Assembly (NCBI RefSeq): GCF_003054195.1
Contig: NZ_QBKP01000003.1
Coordinates: 310,001 to 374,000 of the forward strand
Direction: 5' to 3'
DNA length: 64,000 bases
Source: Gemmobacter caeni
GTDB lineage: Bacteria > Pseudomonadota > Alphaproteobacteria > Rhodobacterales > Rhodobacteraceae
Part shown: positions 26,159 through 35,885 of the stretch, piece by piece
Numbering within the stretch: the stretch's first letter is position 1
Layout: each line of letters begins with the position of its first letter
Notes under the pieces: model-generated
What the model was told of the DNA's origin: nothing
The model's database searches: none
Seen by the model: only the letters and a program-made list of their open reading frames with translations
Translations under genes and position numbers: made by a program

Positions 26159-26214
26159 CCCGGTGGGAACCGGGCAATGGCCGCTTGCGTTCTGTTGGCA
26201 GAAGGGACACGCCG
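26159..26214 (+). promoter_or_regulatory. Structured leader of the decarboxylase gene (speF-leader-like candidate)
   Basis: Three consecutive stem-loops precede the start codon. They are CCCGGT-GGGA-ACCGGG (26159-26174), GCAA-N7-TTGC (26175-26189) and TTCTG-TTGG-CAGAA (26190-26203). The right arm of the last holds part of the ribosome-binding site AGAAGGGA, so folding would hide it. Alphaproteobacterial speF genes are known to carry a conserved leader RNA (the speF motif). I cannot confirm identity from memory of the consensus. The full leader may begin near 26050. Confidence 0.5.
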
Positions 26215-27360
26215 ATGGGACTTTCCAAAACGATCTGGTCCAACCCGACCGAATATATCCGTACCGTGCAGCCGGAGAATCCGGTGCTGTTCTTCTCGCC
26301 TGCCGTGTTGCAGGCGGCAGCGCGCCGCTTCATCGACGGCTTTCCGGGCATGGTGACCTATGCGGTCAAGACCAACCCCGCTGATGTGGTAATCGAGAAT
26401 CTCTCGGCCGCCGGGGTGCGTGGCTTTGACGTGGCCAGCCCGAATGAGATGCGGCTGGTGCGGCGTATCGCGCCGGATGCGGCGATGCATTACAACAACC
26501 CCGTGCGCGCCCGCGCCGAAATCGCGGTGGCGGTCGAGATGGGGGTGAAAAGCTATTCCGTCGATTCGGCCTCGGAGCTGGAAAAGCTGATCGAGATGGT
26601 TCCGGCTGAGGGCTGTGAAATCTCGGTGCGTTTCAAACTGCCGGTGGCGGGCGCGGCCTATAACTTCGGCGCGAAGTTCGGTGCGACGGTGGAACTGGCG
26701 GCGGAACTGCTGAAACGCGCGGCCGAGGCGGGGTTCATTCCCTCGCTGACTTTCCATCCCGGCACGCAATGCACCGACCCGCATGCCTGGGAGGCTTACA
26801 TCCGCGCGGCCGCTGACATCGCGCAGGAGGCGGGCGTGACCGTGGCGCGGCTGAACGTCGGCGGCGGTTTTCCGAACCACCGCCTGCAAGCCGTGGTGCC
26901 GCAGATCGAGGAAACCTTTGACCTGATCGACCGCGTGGCGACCGAAGCCTTTGGTGACCAGCGTCCGATGCTGGTGTGCGAGCCGGGCCGGGGCCTTTGC
27001 GGCGATGCCTTCACACATATCGCCAAGGTCAAGGCGGTGCGCGACGGGCAGCATGTGTTCCTCAACGATGGCGTCTATGGCGCGCTGGCCGAGTTGCCGC
27101 TGGTGGGCGTGATAGACCGGATCGAGGTGGTGGATGCCGTCGGCAAGCGCCGTGACAGTGAACTGGCCTCGCGCATCGTCTTTGGCCCGACCTGCGATTC
27201 GGTAGACCGGATTCCCGGCGAGCTGATGCTGGCCGAGGACATTGCCGAGGGCGATTATCTGGTAATTCACGGCATGGGTGCCTATTCGCTGGCCACCAAC
27301 ACCCGCTTCAACGGCTTTGGCGAACTGACCATCGCGACGGTGCTGTCGCTGAAGGTCTGA
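26215..27360 (+). CDS. Ornithine/lysine decarboxylase, fold-type III (alanine-racemase-like)
   Basis: 381 residues. PLP Schiff-base K52 lies in MVTYAVKTNP. Other landmarks are FHPGTQCTDPHAW, the phosphate-binding NVGGGFP, the CEPGRGLCGDA loop and the active-site cysteine in FGPTCDSVDR from the partner subunit. These match eukaryotic-like ornithine decarboxylases, common in alphaproteobacteria (speF/LODC type), which make putrescine or cadaverine. ATG 26215 follows AGAAGGGA. An N-carbamoylputrescine amidase gene 4 kb downstream gives a second putrescine route. Regulation is probably by the divergent Lrp protein and the structured leader. Confidence 0.92.
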   Translation: MGLSKTIWSNPTEYIRTVQPENPVLFFSPAVLQAAARRFIDGFPGMVTYAVKTNPADVVIENLSAAGVRGFDVASPNEMRLVRRIAPDAAMHYNNPVRARAEIAVAVEMGVKSYSVDSASELEKLIEMVPAEGCEISVRFKLPVAGAAYNFGAKFGATVELAAELLKRAAEAGFIPSLTFHPGTQCTDPHAWEAYIRAAADIAQEAGVTVARLNVGGGFPNHRLQAVVPQIEETFDLIDRVATEAFGDQRPMLVCEPGRGLCGDAFTHIAKVKAVRDGQHVFLNDGVYGALAELPLVGVIDRIEVVDAVGKRRDSELASRIVFGPTCDSVDRIPGELMLAEDIAEGDYLVIHGMGAYSLATNTRFNGFGELTIATVLSLKV

Positions 27361-27458
27361 GTGCGGCCTCTGTCTTTCAGGACAGTCTTTCAAAACATCG
27401 CGCGCCCGGCTGGACTTGTCCCGCCGGGCGTTTACCATTCCGTTGACAGGACAAGGGG

Positions 27459-29726
27459 ATGGCGATGTTTGGCAAAGCGCAGGGGCGGCTGGAGGATCAA
27501 CGGTTTCTGACTGGCAAGGGGCGCTATGTGGAGGACATCGTGCCGGAAGGCGCTTTGTGGGTGGCCTTCCTGCGCAGCCCGGTGGTGCATGCCGAAATCC
27601 GGTCGCTGGATGTAACGGCGGCAGAGGCGGCACCGGGCGTTCAGCTGGTCCTGACGGCAGAGCGTCTGGCCGGGGCGGGGGTCGTTCTGGGCATGCGCGG
27701 CTATCGCGTGACGCAGCCTGACGGCAGCAAGGGCGCCGGACCGGAGCGGCCCGTTCTGGCGCTGGGACGGGTGCGGCATGTCGGCGAGGCGCTGGCCATG
27801 GTGGTTGCGGAAACCCCCGATCAGGCGCGCGACGCAGTGGAGATGATCGAGGCCGACCTGCGCGATCTGCCGGTTGCGCTTTTCCCCGAGGGCGGGCCGA
27901 CCATCCACCCCGAGGCACCGGGCAATCATGCCTTCACCCATGAGCAGGGCGATGGCGGGGCGGTGGAGGCGGCGCTGGCTGCCGCCGCGCATCGCATCCG
28001 GTTTACCACCCGCCACAACCGCATTGCCCCGGCGTCGATGGAGCCGCGCGGTGCCTGGGCGGAATGGGATGGCACCCGGTTGCATCTGGCGGTGAACGGG
28101 CAGGGTGTCTGGGGCCAGAAGGCGGAACTTGCCCGCCAGCTTGGCCTGCCGGCGGATGCGGTGCGGGTGACCAACCCCGATGTCGGCGGCGGCTTCGGCA
28201 TGAAGGCCATGCCCTACCCGGAATATATCTGCCTTGGTGCCGCCGCGCGGATGCTGGGCCGTCCTCTGCGCTGGATGGCGGATCGTGGCGAATCCATGTT
28301 TTCCGACAATGCGGGCCGCGATCTGGAGGCGACCTCGGAACTGGGGTTCGACGCCGATTTCCGGCTGGTGGCCTGCCGCGTCAATCTTGTGTCAAACCTT
28401 GGCGCCTATAACTCGCAATTCGGGCAGGGCGTTCAATCGGAGATGTTTGCCAAGGTGCTGAGCGGGGTCTACGACGTGCAGGCGGTGCATTTGCGGGCGG
28501 AGGGGGTCTATACCAACACCACCCCGGTTGATGCCTATCGCGGCGCGGGGCGGCCCGAGGCGATCCTGACGCTGGAACGCGCCATGGATGCCGCCGCGCG
28601 GGAGCTTGGCCTGCCGCCCGAGGACCTGCGCGCACGCAATGTGATCAGGCAGTTCCCTTACAGCTTCTGGAATGGCGAGGTGATCGACAGCGGCGATTTC
28701 CCGCGTCTGCTGGCGCGGCTGGCGGCGGAATCGGATGCGGCAGGGTTTGCCGCCCGGCGGGCGGATTCGGCGGCGCGCGGCTTGCTGCGTGGGCGGGGCA
28801 TGGCGCTTTATGTCGAGGCGATCATGGGCGCGCCCGAGGAAACCGCCACGGTGGAATTTACCGAAACCGGGGTGATCCTTTACGTTGGCACACAGTCGAA
28901 CGGGCAGGGGCATGAGACGGTCTATACCCGCATGCTGGCCGACCTGACCGGCCTGCCGGAAAGTGCCATTACCGTGGTGCAGGGTGACAGCGACCGCATC
29001 GCACGCGGGGGCGGCACTGGCGGCTCCCGCTCGGTCACCGTGCAGGGCACGACGATGCGGGCTACGGTCACCACCATGACCGATGCCTTTGCATCCTGGC
29101 TGGCGGAACGCGAAGGCGTGCCTTTCCGCTATGCTGATGGTGTGCTGAAGGCCGAGGGGCGTAATCTTGCCTTCACTCTGATCGAAGTTGCCGATCAGGC
29201 GCGCGCCGCAGGTCGGGCCGACCTGCTGCGCCATTCCGCGACGACCAGGCTGGAGGGGCGCAGCTTCCCCAATGGCGCCCATGCCGCCGAGGTGGAGATC
29301 GACCCCGAAACCGGCGCGTTGCGGCTGGATCGTTATACGGCGGTTGATGATTTCGGCACGCTGATCGCGCCGGAACTGGTGCAGGGGCAGGTGCAGGGCG
29401 GGGTGGCGCAGGGCTTCGGTCAGGCGGTGATGGAAGAGACGGTTTTCGACGCACAGGGGCAGTTGCTGACCGGCAGTTTCATGGATTACGCGCTGCCGCG
29501 CGCTTCGGACCTGCCGTTCATCCGCTTCGCCTCGGAACCTTCGCCAACCGCCACCAACCCCCTGGGCATGAAAGGCTGTGGCGAGGCGGGAACGGTGGGT
29601 GCCCTGCCGGTGATCGCCAATGCGGTGGCCGATGCGCTGGCGCCGCTGGGCGCGCGGGTGGAAATGCCCTTCACCCCGGCGCGGATCTGGGCCGCGCTGG
29701 CGGAGGCGCGCGATGCGTCTGATTGA
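27459..29726 (+). CDS. CoxL-like molybdopterin-binding subunit, form II, xanthine dehydrogenase family
   Basis: 755 residues. GRLEDQRFLTGKGRYVEDI opens the small N-terminal domain. Molybdenum-cofactor loops follow: NPDVGGGFGMKAMPYPE, AYRGAGR at 359-365, VGTQSNGQGHETVY, RGGGTGGSRSV and the catalytic E709 in MKGCGEAGTVG. AYRGAGR is the form II signature; true CO dehydrogenase has AYxCSFR, so CO oxidation is unlikely. These enzymes normally need an FAD subunit and a 2Fe-2S subunit, and neither is adjacent. The moeA and moaC cofactor genes lie 9-10 kb away. It overlaps the downstream DUF2235 gene by 14 bp. Substrate is unknown. Confidence 0.88.
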   Translation: MAMFGKAQGRLEDQRFLTGKGRYVEDIVPEGALWVAFLRSPVVHAEIRSLDVTAAEAAPGVQLVLTAERLAGAGVVLGMRGYRVTQPDGSKGAGPERPVLALGRVRHVGEALAMVVAETPDQARDAVEMIEADLRDLPVALFPEGGPTIHPEAPGNHAFTHEQGDGGAVEAALAAAAHRIRFTTRHNRIAPASMEPRGAWAEWDGTRLHLAVNGQGVWGQKAELARQLGLPADAVRVTNPDVGGGFGMKAMPYPEYICLGAAARMLGRPLRWMADRGESMFSDNAGRDLEATSELGFDADFRLVACRVNLVSNLGAYNSQFGQGVQSEMFAKVLSGVYDVQAVHLRAEGVYTNTTPVDAYRGAGRPEAILTLERAMDAAARELGLPPEDLRARNVIRQFPYSFWNGEVIDSGDFPRLLARLAAESDAAGFAARRADSAARGLLRGRGMALYVEAIMGAPEETATVEFTETGVILYVGTQSNGQGHETVYTRMLADLTGLPESAITVVQGDSDRIARGGGTGGSRSVTVQGTTMRATVTTMTDAFASWLAEREGVPFRYADGVLKAEGRNLAFTLIEVADQARAAGRADLLRHSATTRLEGRSFPNGAHAAEVEIDPETGALRLDRYTAVDDFGTLIAPELVQGQVQGGVAQGFGQAVMEETVFDAQGQLLTGSFMDYALPRASDLPFIRFASEPSPTATNPLGMKGCGEAGTVGALPVIANAVADALAPLGARVEMPFTPARIWAALAEARDASD

Positions 29727-30792
29727 CCGTCTGCGCCACTGGCTGCGCCGTCATCCGGTGGTGCAGACTGATCCGCCCGACCCGCCGCCGCCCGGTGCGC
29801 GACGCGGCGTGGTGGATCATGTGATCATCCTTGACGGTACGCTTGCCTCGCTGGAGCCGGACAGCCACACCAACGCGGGCTTTGCCTACCTGTTGCTGCG
29901 CGAACCGGCGCCGGGCAATCGCCGATCAGTCTATTATGAACCCGGCCTGCAATGGCAGAACTGGCGGCAGACGCTGGATGTGATGCAGGGGCGCGGCATC
30001 AACCGGCAGATCCGCCGCGCCTATGGCTATCTGGCGAGCCACTATCGCCCCGGCGACCGCATCTTCCTGATGGGCTATTCCCGTGGCGCCTATGCGGTGC
30101 GCAGCCTTGCCGGGGTGATCGACCGGGTGGGCCTGCTGACCCATGACAACGCGACCGAGCGCAATGTGACGCTGGCCTATCGCCACTATGAACGCGGACC
30201 GGACAGCGCGGCGTCACGCGCCTTTGTGACCCGCTTCTGCCATCCGGCGGCTCCGATCCAGATGGTCGGGGTCTGGGATACGGTGAAGGCGCTGGGCCTG
30301 CGGCTGCCGGGCCTCTGGATGCTGACCGAACGCCGCCACGCCTTCCACAACCATCAGCTCGGGGCCTCTGTCCGCCATGGCTTTCACGCACTGGCGCTGC
30401 ATGAAACGCGCGAGGTGTTTGAGCCGGTGCTCTGGACCTGTCCGCCGGGATGGGAGGGCAATGTCGAACAGGTCTGGTTTCGCGGCAGCCATGGCGATAT
30501 CGGCGGCCAGATCGGCGATTTCGAGGCCGCGCGCCCACTGGCCAATATCCCGCTGGTCTGGATGCTGGAAAGGGCGGAGGCCTGCGGGCTGAGCCTGCCG
30601 CCCGGCTGGCGCGCGCGGTTTCCCTGTGATCCGGCAGCACCGATGGTGGGCACATGGCGTGGCTTCGGCGGGGCCTTCCTGTTGCGCCGCCCCCGGATCA
30701 TCGGGCGCGACAGATCGGAAAGGGTTCACCCGACGGCGCTGTCATCGGTGCCAAAGCGCGCGGGCTTCTGGCGCCGCGCCTTCACGCCATGA
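29713..30792 (+). CDS. DUF2235 alpha/beta hydrolase
   Basis: 359 residues. The fold is that of DUF2235 hydrolases (related to Tle1-type phospholipases): VVDHVIILDGTLASLE, a nucleophile elbow with S123 in FLMGYSRGAYAVRSLAG, and an acidic residue in VGVWDTVKALGL. The late HGDIGG is the usual catalytic histidine-containing segment FRGSHGDIGGQIGDF. The first strand has LDGTLASL where many members have DGTxN. There is no signal peptide. ATG 29713 lies inside the end of the CoxL-like gene, so the two are probably coupled. Type VI secretion genes are absent here. Confidence 0.83.
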   Translation: MRLIDRLRHWLRRHPVVQTDPPDPPPPGARRGVVDHVIILDGTLASLEPDSHTNAGFAYLLLREPAPGNRRSVYYEPGLQWQNWRQTLDVMQGRGINRQIRRAYGYLASHYRPGDRIFLMGYSRGAYAVRSLAGVIDRVGLLTHDNATERNVTLAYRHYERGPDSAASRAFVTRFCHPAAPIQMVGVWDTVKALGLRLPGLWMLTERRHAFHNHQLGASVRHGFHALALHETREVFEPVLWTCPPGWEGNVEQVWFRGSHGDIGGQIGDFEAARPLANIPLVWMLERAEACGLSLPPGWRARFPCDPAAPMVGTWRGFGGAFLLRRPRIIGRDRSERVHPTALSSVPKRAGFWRRAFTP

Positions 30793-31267
30793 TGATGCAG
30801 GTGGTCGAGCCGGTGGCATAAACCTTCCCGTCCTCCAGACCCCGGATGGTGCCATGCGCCACGGCGGTGGACCGGCCTGCGTGATCTAGCAGCGCCTCAG
30901 CCTCGACCTCCATCCCGACGGGCAGGGCACGGGTGATATTCACCTTGTATTCCAGCGTTGTATACCAGCGCCCCTGCGGCACGCCGGTCATCACCGCGCA
31001 GCCCAGAACGGTATCCAGCACCGTGCCATACCAGCCGCCATGTACGGCACCGAACGGATTGGTGTGCTGAAAACCCGGCGTGCCACGCACCAGCACGCGG
31101 CCCGGCTCCACCTCGGTGATCCGGCAGCCCATCACCCCCGCGATGGCGGGATGTGGCAGATCGCCTGCCAGCACCTTCTGCATGAACTCCAGCCCCGACA
31201 TCGACAGCAACGTGTCGCGGCTGGGCAGATCGGCGGGGGTGCGGGCGATGGGGGGCATGTCGGTCAT
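30782..31267 (-). CDS. PaaI-type hotdog-fold thioesterase
   Basis: 161 residues with the hotdog core: GRVLVRGTPGFQHTNPFGAV, then HGGWYGTVLDTVLGCAV, LEYKVNITRALPVG and VEAEALLDHAGRSTAVAHGT. The NPFGAVHGG segment is the catalytic helix start of PaaI-like acyl-CoA thioesterases. Substrate is unknown. Its 3' end overlaps the convergent DUF2235 gene by 11 bp, and it is divergent from the amidase gene at 31367. Confidence 0.87.
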   Translation of the reverse strand: MTDMPPIARTPADLPSRDTLLSMSGLEFMQKVLAGDLPHPAIAGVMGCRITEVEPGRVLVRGTPGFQHTNPFGAVHGGWYGTVLDTVLGCAVMTGVPQGRWYTTLEYKVNITRALPVGMEVEAEALLDHAGRSTAVAHGTIRGLEDGKVYATGSTTCIIMA

Positions 31268-31366
31268 AGCCGGTTTCTTGCAAGCCGCACGCCGCCTGTC
31301 GAGAGGGCTTGCGTGCTGCGAGACGCTGCGTCACTTTGATATGGCAATTTGATCGAAGAGGCTGTC

Positions 31367-32239
31367 ATGTCCGCGCTGACCCTAGCCGCCACGCAATTCG
31401 CCTGTTCCTGGGATCTGCCTGCCAATGCCGACCGGGCCGAGGCGCTGGTGCGGCAGGCCGCCGGGCAGGGCGCCGGCGTCGTGCTGATTCAGGAGCTGTT
31501 CGCCGTCCCATATTTCTGCATCACGGAGCGGCCGGAATATTTTGCCCTCGCCGCCGAGGCTGAGGGGCATCCGCTGATCGCGCGGTTTTCGGACCTTGCG
31601 CGCGAGCTGGGCGTGGTGCTGCCGGTGTCGTTTTTTGAACGCGCAGGGCAGGCCTTCTTCAATTCGCTGGCGCTGATCGACGCCGATGGCAGGGTGCTGG
31701 GCATCTATCGCAAAAGCCATATTCCGCAGGGTCCGGGCTATGAGGAGAAGTTCTATTTCTCTCCCGGCGATACCGGCTTCCGGGTGTGGGAGACGGCGGC
31801 GGGGCGGCTGGGCGTCGGCATCTGCTGGGACCAGTGGTTCCCTGAATGTGCCCGCGCCATGGCACTGATGGGGGCCGAGGTGCTGCTTTACCCGACCGCC
31901 ATCGGCTCTGAGCCGCCGGCGCCGGGCTATGACAGCCAGCCGCATTGGGAAATGGTCATGCGCGGCCATGCGGCGGCCAATATCCTGCCGCTGGTCGCCT
32001 CTAACCGCATCGGCACGGAAACGGCGCCGGAAGGCGTGGATGTGACCTTCTATGGATCGAGCTTCATTTCCGATCATCGTGGGCAATTGCTGGCGAAGGC
32101 CAGCCGTGACACCGAGGAAATCCTGACGGCCACGGTAGATCTGGCGGAAATCGCCGCACTGCGGGCGAGCTGGGGGCTGTTCCGGGATCGCAGGCCCGGG
32201 CTTTACGCGCCGCTGATGTCGCTGGACGGACGCAGCTAG
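31367..32239 (+). CDS. aguB: N-carbamoylputrescine amidase
   Basis: 290 residues of the nitrilase superfamily. The catalytic triad is E43 (LIQELF), K116 (YRKSHIP) and C153 (GICWDQWFPE). The segments ELFAVPYFC, YRKSHIPQGPGYEEKFYFSP and PTAIGSEP are typical of AguB. It hydrolyses N-carbamoylputrescine to putrescine, CO2 and ammonia, the last step of the agmatine route. Agmatine deiminase (aguA) and arginine decarboxylase are not in the window. ATG 31367 follows GAAGAGG. The 3' end overlaps the next convergent gene by 4 bp. Confidence 0.92.
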   Translation: MSALTLAATQFACSWDLPANADRAEALVRQAAGQGAGVVLIQELFAVPYFCITERPEYFALAAEAEGHPLIARFSDLARELGVVLPVSFFERAGQAFFNSLALIDADGRVLGIYRKSHIPQGPGYEEKFYFSPGDTGFRVWETAAGRLGVGICWDQWFPECARAMALMGAEVLLYPTAIGSEPPAPGYDSQPHWEMVMRGHAAANILPLVASNRIGTETAPEGVDVTFYGSSFISDHRGQLLAKASRDTEEILTATVDLAEIAALRASWGLFRDRRPGLYAPLMSLDGRS

Positions 32240-32955
32240 CGCAGGATCTGCGCCGCCAGCCAGACAAGGCTGATCAGCACCGGCTGATGGATCAGGTAGA
32301 CCGCCAGACTGTGCCGCCCCGGCCAGGCAAGCCAGCCCAACCCTTCGGGTGAAATCTGTGCCAGCCGGGGCAGGACGGGGGCGATCAGCCGGGCAATACC
32401 CATTCCGGCCAGGAACGGGCCGAACCACGGCACCAGCGGCTCGAAATCCATCGTATAGGTCGGCAATGTCGTCAGGCCCAGAAACCGAAGGGCGGGCGCC
32501 TGCCATTCCAGCAGCGGCGGCAAGGGCCATGCGGCCCAGACCACGGCGAGGCCAAGCGCAAGGTTGACCAGCCCCGGCAGGCGCAGGAACACGAGGCCCA
32601 GCAGGCTGGCCACCGCGATGCTGTGCAGAATGCCGAAGAAGATCCAGAAATCAGGCATGGCGATACGGGTGGCCAGCGATACCAGCGCCGCTGCCGCCGC
32701 GATCTTGCCCCAGCGGCGCCAGAAGGCGGGCCATCGGATGCCCTGCCCATGCGCCAGCCACAGTCCCATTCCGGCGAGGAACAGGAATGACCCCGCCACG
32801 ATCCGTGCGTGATAGTAGAAAAAGCCGCTGACCGCCGTGCCGGGCGGCACGAAGCCAAACATTTGCAGGTCGAACACCAGATGGAAGGCCGCCATCCCCA
32901 GCAGGGCGAGCGTGCGGGCGCTGTCGATCAGCCAGAGGCGGGGTGTCTGCGTCAT
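32236..32955 (-). CDS. DUF1624/HGSNAT-like integral membrane protein
   Basis: 239 residues with about seven hydrophobic segments. The opening RLWLIDSARTLALLGMAAFH and LVFDLQMFGF, and the late GRHSLAVYLIHQPVLI, mark the heparan-alpha-glucosaminide acetyltransferase-like family. These move acetyl or acyl groups across the membrane in some members. The target is unknown. It ends convergently with aguB and is followed by nothing else on its strand. Confidence 0.83.
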   Translation of the reverse strand: MTQTPRLWLIDSARTLALLGMAAFHLVFDLQMFGFVPPGTAVSGFFYYHARIVAGSFLFLAGMGLWLAHGQGIRWPAFWRRWGKIAAAAALVSLATRIAMPDFWIFFGILHSIAVASLLGLVFLRLPGLVNLALGLAVVWAAWPLPPLLEWQAPALRFLGLTTLPTYTMDFEPLVPWFGPFLAGMGIARLIAPVLPRLAQISPEGLGWLAWPGRHSLAVYLIHQPVLISLVWLAAQILR

Positions 32956-32992
32956 GCCCTCTTTTCACCTGCTGTGTCGCCGCCTGCAAGCG

Positions 32993-33016
32993 AAAGGGCG
33001 GCCCGAAGGCCGCCCC
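32993..33016 (-). terminator. gltA terminator
   Basis: On the minus strand GGGCGGCC-TTCG-GGCCGCCC is followed by TTTCGC. The 8-bp perfect stem with a stable TTCG tetraloop lies 20 bp after the gltA stop. Confidence 0.8.
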
Positions 33017-33036
33017 TGTTTCGCGTTTCGCCGGTC

Positions 33037-34332
33037 TCAGCGGTGATGCACATCCACATAGTCGCGGAAGGTCGGCCCGGTATAGAGCTGACGCGGGCGG
33101 CCGATCTTCTGCGTCGGGTCGCCGATCATCTCTTTCCACTGGCTGATCCAGCCGACGGTGCGGCTCAGCGCGAAGATCGGGGTGAACATCGAGGTCGGGA
33201 AACCCATCGCATCGAGGATGATGCCCGAATAGAAGTCGACGTTCGGGTAAAGCTTCTTCTCGATGAAGTAGGGGTCTTCCAGCGCGATGCGCTCCAGTTC
33301 CTTGGCGACTTGCAGGGTCGGGTTGTTCTCGATCCCCAGCAGGCCCAGCACCTCGTCGGCGGATTCCTTCATCACTTTGGCGCGCGGGTCAAAGTTCTTG
33401 TAAACCCGGTGGCCGAAGCCCATCAGACGGAACGGATCGTTCTTGTCCTTGGCGCGGGCCACATATTCCGGGATGCGATCCACGGTGCCGATCTCGCGCA
33501 GCATTTCCAGGCACGCCTGGTTGGCGCCGCCATGGGCCGGTCCCCACAGACAGGCGATGCCGGCTGCGATGCAGGCAAAGGGGTTGGCGCCCGACGACCC
33601 GGCCAGACGCACCGTCGAGGTCGAGGCGTTCTGTTCGTGATCGGCATGCAGCATCATGATCCGGTCCATCGCCTTCGACAGCACCGGGTTCACCACATAA
33701 TCCTCGCAGGGCACAGCGAAGCACATGTGCAGGAAGTTCGCGGCGTAATCGAGGCTGTTCTTCGGATAGACGAAGGGCTGACCCACCGAGTATTTGTAGG
33801 CCATTGCGGCGATGGTCGGCAGTTTGGCGATAAGCCGCATCGCGGCCACTTCGCGCTGCCACGGGTCATTGATGTCGGTCGAGTCGTGGTAGAAGGCCGA
33901 CATCGCGCCGACCACACCCACCATGGTCGCCATCGGGTGACTGTCGCGGCGGAAACCCCGGAAGAAATAGTGCATCTGCTCGTGCACCATGGTGTGCCGG
34001 GTGATGCGGGTCTCGAAGTCCTTCATCTGTGCGGCATTCGGCAGTTCGCCGTTCAGCAGCAGATAGCAGACTTCAAGGTAATGCGATTTCTCGGCCAGCT
34101 GGTCGATCGGATAGCCGCGATGCAGCAGCTCGCCCTTGTCGCCGTCGATATAGGTGATGGCGCTGTCACAGGCGGCGGTCGAGGTGAAGCCCGGATCGTA
34201 GGTGAACACGTCACCTTCACCGTACAGCTTGCGGATGTCGATGACATCGGGGCCAATCGTGCCCGAATGGATCGGCAGGTCGATGACCTTGTCGTCGAAT
34301 GTCAGCGTCGCGGTCCTGTTGGTCTCTGCCAT
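33037..34332 (-). CDS. gltA: Citrate synthase
   Basis: 431 residues, the usual length of the hexameric bacterial (type II) enzyme that condenses oxaloacetate with acetyl-CoA. Landmarks are the N-terminal beta-domain ([20 protein letters not shown]), the histidine segments in [20 protein letters not shown] and [14 protein letters not shown], and the C-terminal [17 protein letters not shown] chose ATG 34332, which begins [10 protein letters not shown]; a longer frame upstream is not supported. gltX lies 77 bp upstream on the same strand. Confidence 0.97.
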   Translation of the reverse strand: MAETNRTATLTFDDKVIDLPIHSGTIGPDVIDIRKLYGEGDVFTYDPGFTSTAACDSAITYIDGDKGELLHRGYPIDQLAEKSHYLEVCYLLLNGELPNAAQMKDFETRITRHTMVHEQMHYFFRGFRRDSHPMATMVGVVGAMSAFYHDSTDINDPWQREVAAMRLIAKLPTIAAMAYKYSVGQPFVYPKNSLDYAANFLHMCFAVPCEDYVVNPVLSKAMDRIMMLHADHEQNASTSTVRLAGSSGANPFACIAAGIACLWGPAHGGANQACLEMLREIGTVDRIPEYVARAKDKNDPFRLMGFGHRVYKNFDPRAKVMKESADEVLGLLGIENNPTLQVAKELERIALEDPYFIEKKLYPNVDFYSGIILDAMGFPTSMFTPIFALSRTVGWISQWKEMIGDPTQKIGRPRQLYTGPTFRDYVDVHHR

Positions 34333-34409
34333 CTCTACATCCCTCTGCGTTGCTGCCCGGCGCCGTGAGGGCGCCGTGGCCAAATCTTCGGGCAGGGAGG
34401 GTGCGGCAA

Positions 34410-35810
34410 TCAGGCCGCGGCATCCTCCAGCCGCGCAATCGTTTCGTCCTGACCGATGACAAGCATCATGTCATAGACGCTGGGGCTGACCGTGCGTCCG
34501 GCAAGGGCGGCACGCAGCGGAGCAGCCAGCTTGCCGAAGCCCAGCCCGTGTTCGGCTGCGGTCCCGGTCAGAATGGCTTCAAGATCTTCCTTCGTCCAGC
34601 TAGCATTTCGCAGGCGCGGCGTCAATGAAGCCAGTATACCACGGGATACCGGATCAAGCGCCTTCTCGGCGGCCTCGTCGCGCGCCACAGGGCGGGTGGT
34701 CAGAATATACCGCGCCTTTTCAAGAAGTTCCGGGAAGGTCTTGGCACGTTCTTTCAGGCTGGACATACCCGCCAGCATCAGGCCGCGTTGGTGTTCGGAC
34801 AGCGCCGGAAGGTTTGCGACGGCCAGATAGGCCTCCAGTTCATGCAGCAATGCAGCATCGTCGCTGGCCGCGATATGCTGGCCGCACAGATTCTCCAGCT
34901 TCTTGAAATCCAGCCGGGCGGGCGCGCGGCCGATTCCCTTCAGGTCAAACCATTCCATCGCCTGTTCGCTGGTAAAGAACTCGGCATCGCCATGTGCCCA
35001 ACCCAGTCGGGTCAGGTAATTGCGCATGCCCGCGGCGGGGTAACCCATGACCTGATATTCCTCGACGCCAAGTGCGCCGTGACGTTTTGACAGTTTCTTG
35101 CCATCTGGTCCGTGGATCAGCGGAATATGCGCCCAGACCGGAACGGACCAGTCCATCGCGTCATAGATCATCTGCTGGCGGGCCGCGTTCACAAGGTGGT
35201 CATCGCCCCGGATCACATGGGTCACACCCATGTCGTGATCGTCGACCACCACCGCCAGCATATAGGTCGGCGTCCCGTCCGAGCGCAGGACGATCATGTC
35301 ATCCAGCGTCTCGTTCTTGATGACGACGCGGCCCTGCACCTGATCATCAATCACCGTCTCGCCTTCGCGCGGTGCTTTCATGCGGATGGCGAAGGGCCGG
35401 TCTGGATACGTCGCCGGATCGGCGTCACGCCAGGGGCTTTGAAACACCGCATAGCTGCCCTTGGCTTCGGCTTCGGCGCGGAAGGCCTCAATTTCTTCCC
35501 TCGTGCTGAAGCATTTGTAGGCTGTGCCGCGCGCAAGCATGGCATGCGCCACCTCGGCATGGCGGTCGCGCCGCTCGAACTGGCTGATGACGTCGCCGTC
35601 CCAGTCGAGGCCAAGCCATTCCAGCCCGCGCAGGATCGCCGCCGTCGCCTCGGGGGTCGAGCGTTCGCGGTCAGTATCCTCGATCCGCAGCAGGAACTTG
35701 CCTCCCCGGCCACGGGCAAACAGCCAGTTGAACAGCGCCGTCCTGCCGCCGCCGATGTGCAGATAACCCGTGGGCGAGGGGGCAAAGCGGGTGACGACGT
35801 GTCCGGTCAT
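34410..35810 (-). CDS. gltX: Glutamyl-tRNA synthetase
   Basis: 466 residues. It charges tRNA(Glu), and in organisms with GatCAB (gatB is present here) often also tRNA(Gln). Visible motifs are [20 protein letters not shown] with the HIGH-type HIGG, the catalytic-domain [12 protein letters not shown], and the KMSKS-type [13 protein letters not shown]. The C-terminal anticodon domain fills about 320-466. ATG 35810 begins the conserved [13 protein letters not shown]. Many Rhodobacteraceae have two GltX copies; I cannot tell which this is. Confidence 0.96.
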   Translation of the reverse strand: MTGHVVTRFAPSPTGYLHIGGGRTALFNWLFARGRGGKFLLRIEDTDRERSTPEATAAILRGLEWLGLDWDGDVISQFERRDRHAEVAHAMLARGTAYKCFSTREEIEAFRAEAEAKGSYAVFQSPWRDADPATYPDRPFAIRMKAPREGETVIDDQVQGRVVIKNETLDDMIVLRSDGTPTYMLAVVVDDHDMGVTHVIRGDDHLVNAARQQMIYDAMDWSVPVWAHIPLIHGPDGKKLSKRHGALGVEEYQVMGYPAAGMRNYLTRLGWAHGDAEFFTSEQAMEWFDLKGIGRAPARLDFKKLENLCGQHIAASDDAALLHELEAYLAVANLPALSEHQRGLMLAGMSSLKERAKTFPELLEKARYILTTRPVARDEAAEKALDPVSRGILASLTPRLRNASWTKEDLEAILTGTAAEHGLGFGKLAAPLRAALAGRTVSPSVYDMMLVIGQDETIARLEDAAA

Positions 35811-35885
35811 GCGACTTAACCTTTCGGAAACCATTGGCGCGCTAGCGTTGGGCATCTGATAGGCGAGCGGAGGCCCGGAAACAAG

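Noticed and set aside
27443-27448. TTGACA as a -35 box for the CoxL-like gene
   Set aside because: It is only 10 bp before the start codon, leaving no room for a -10 box and leader.
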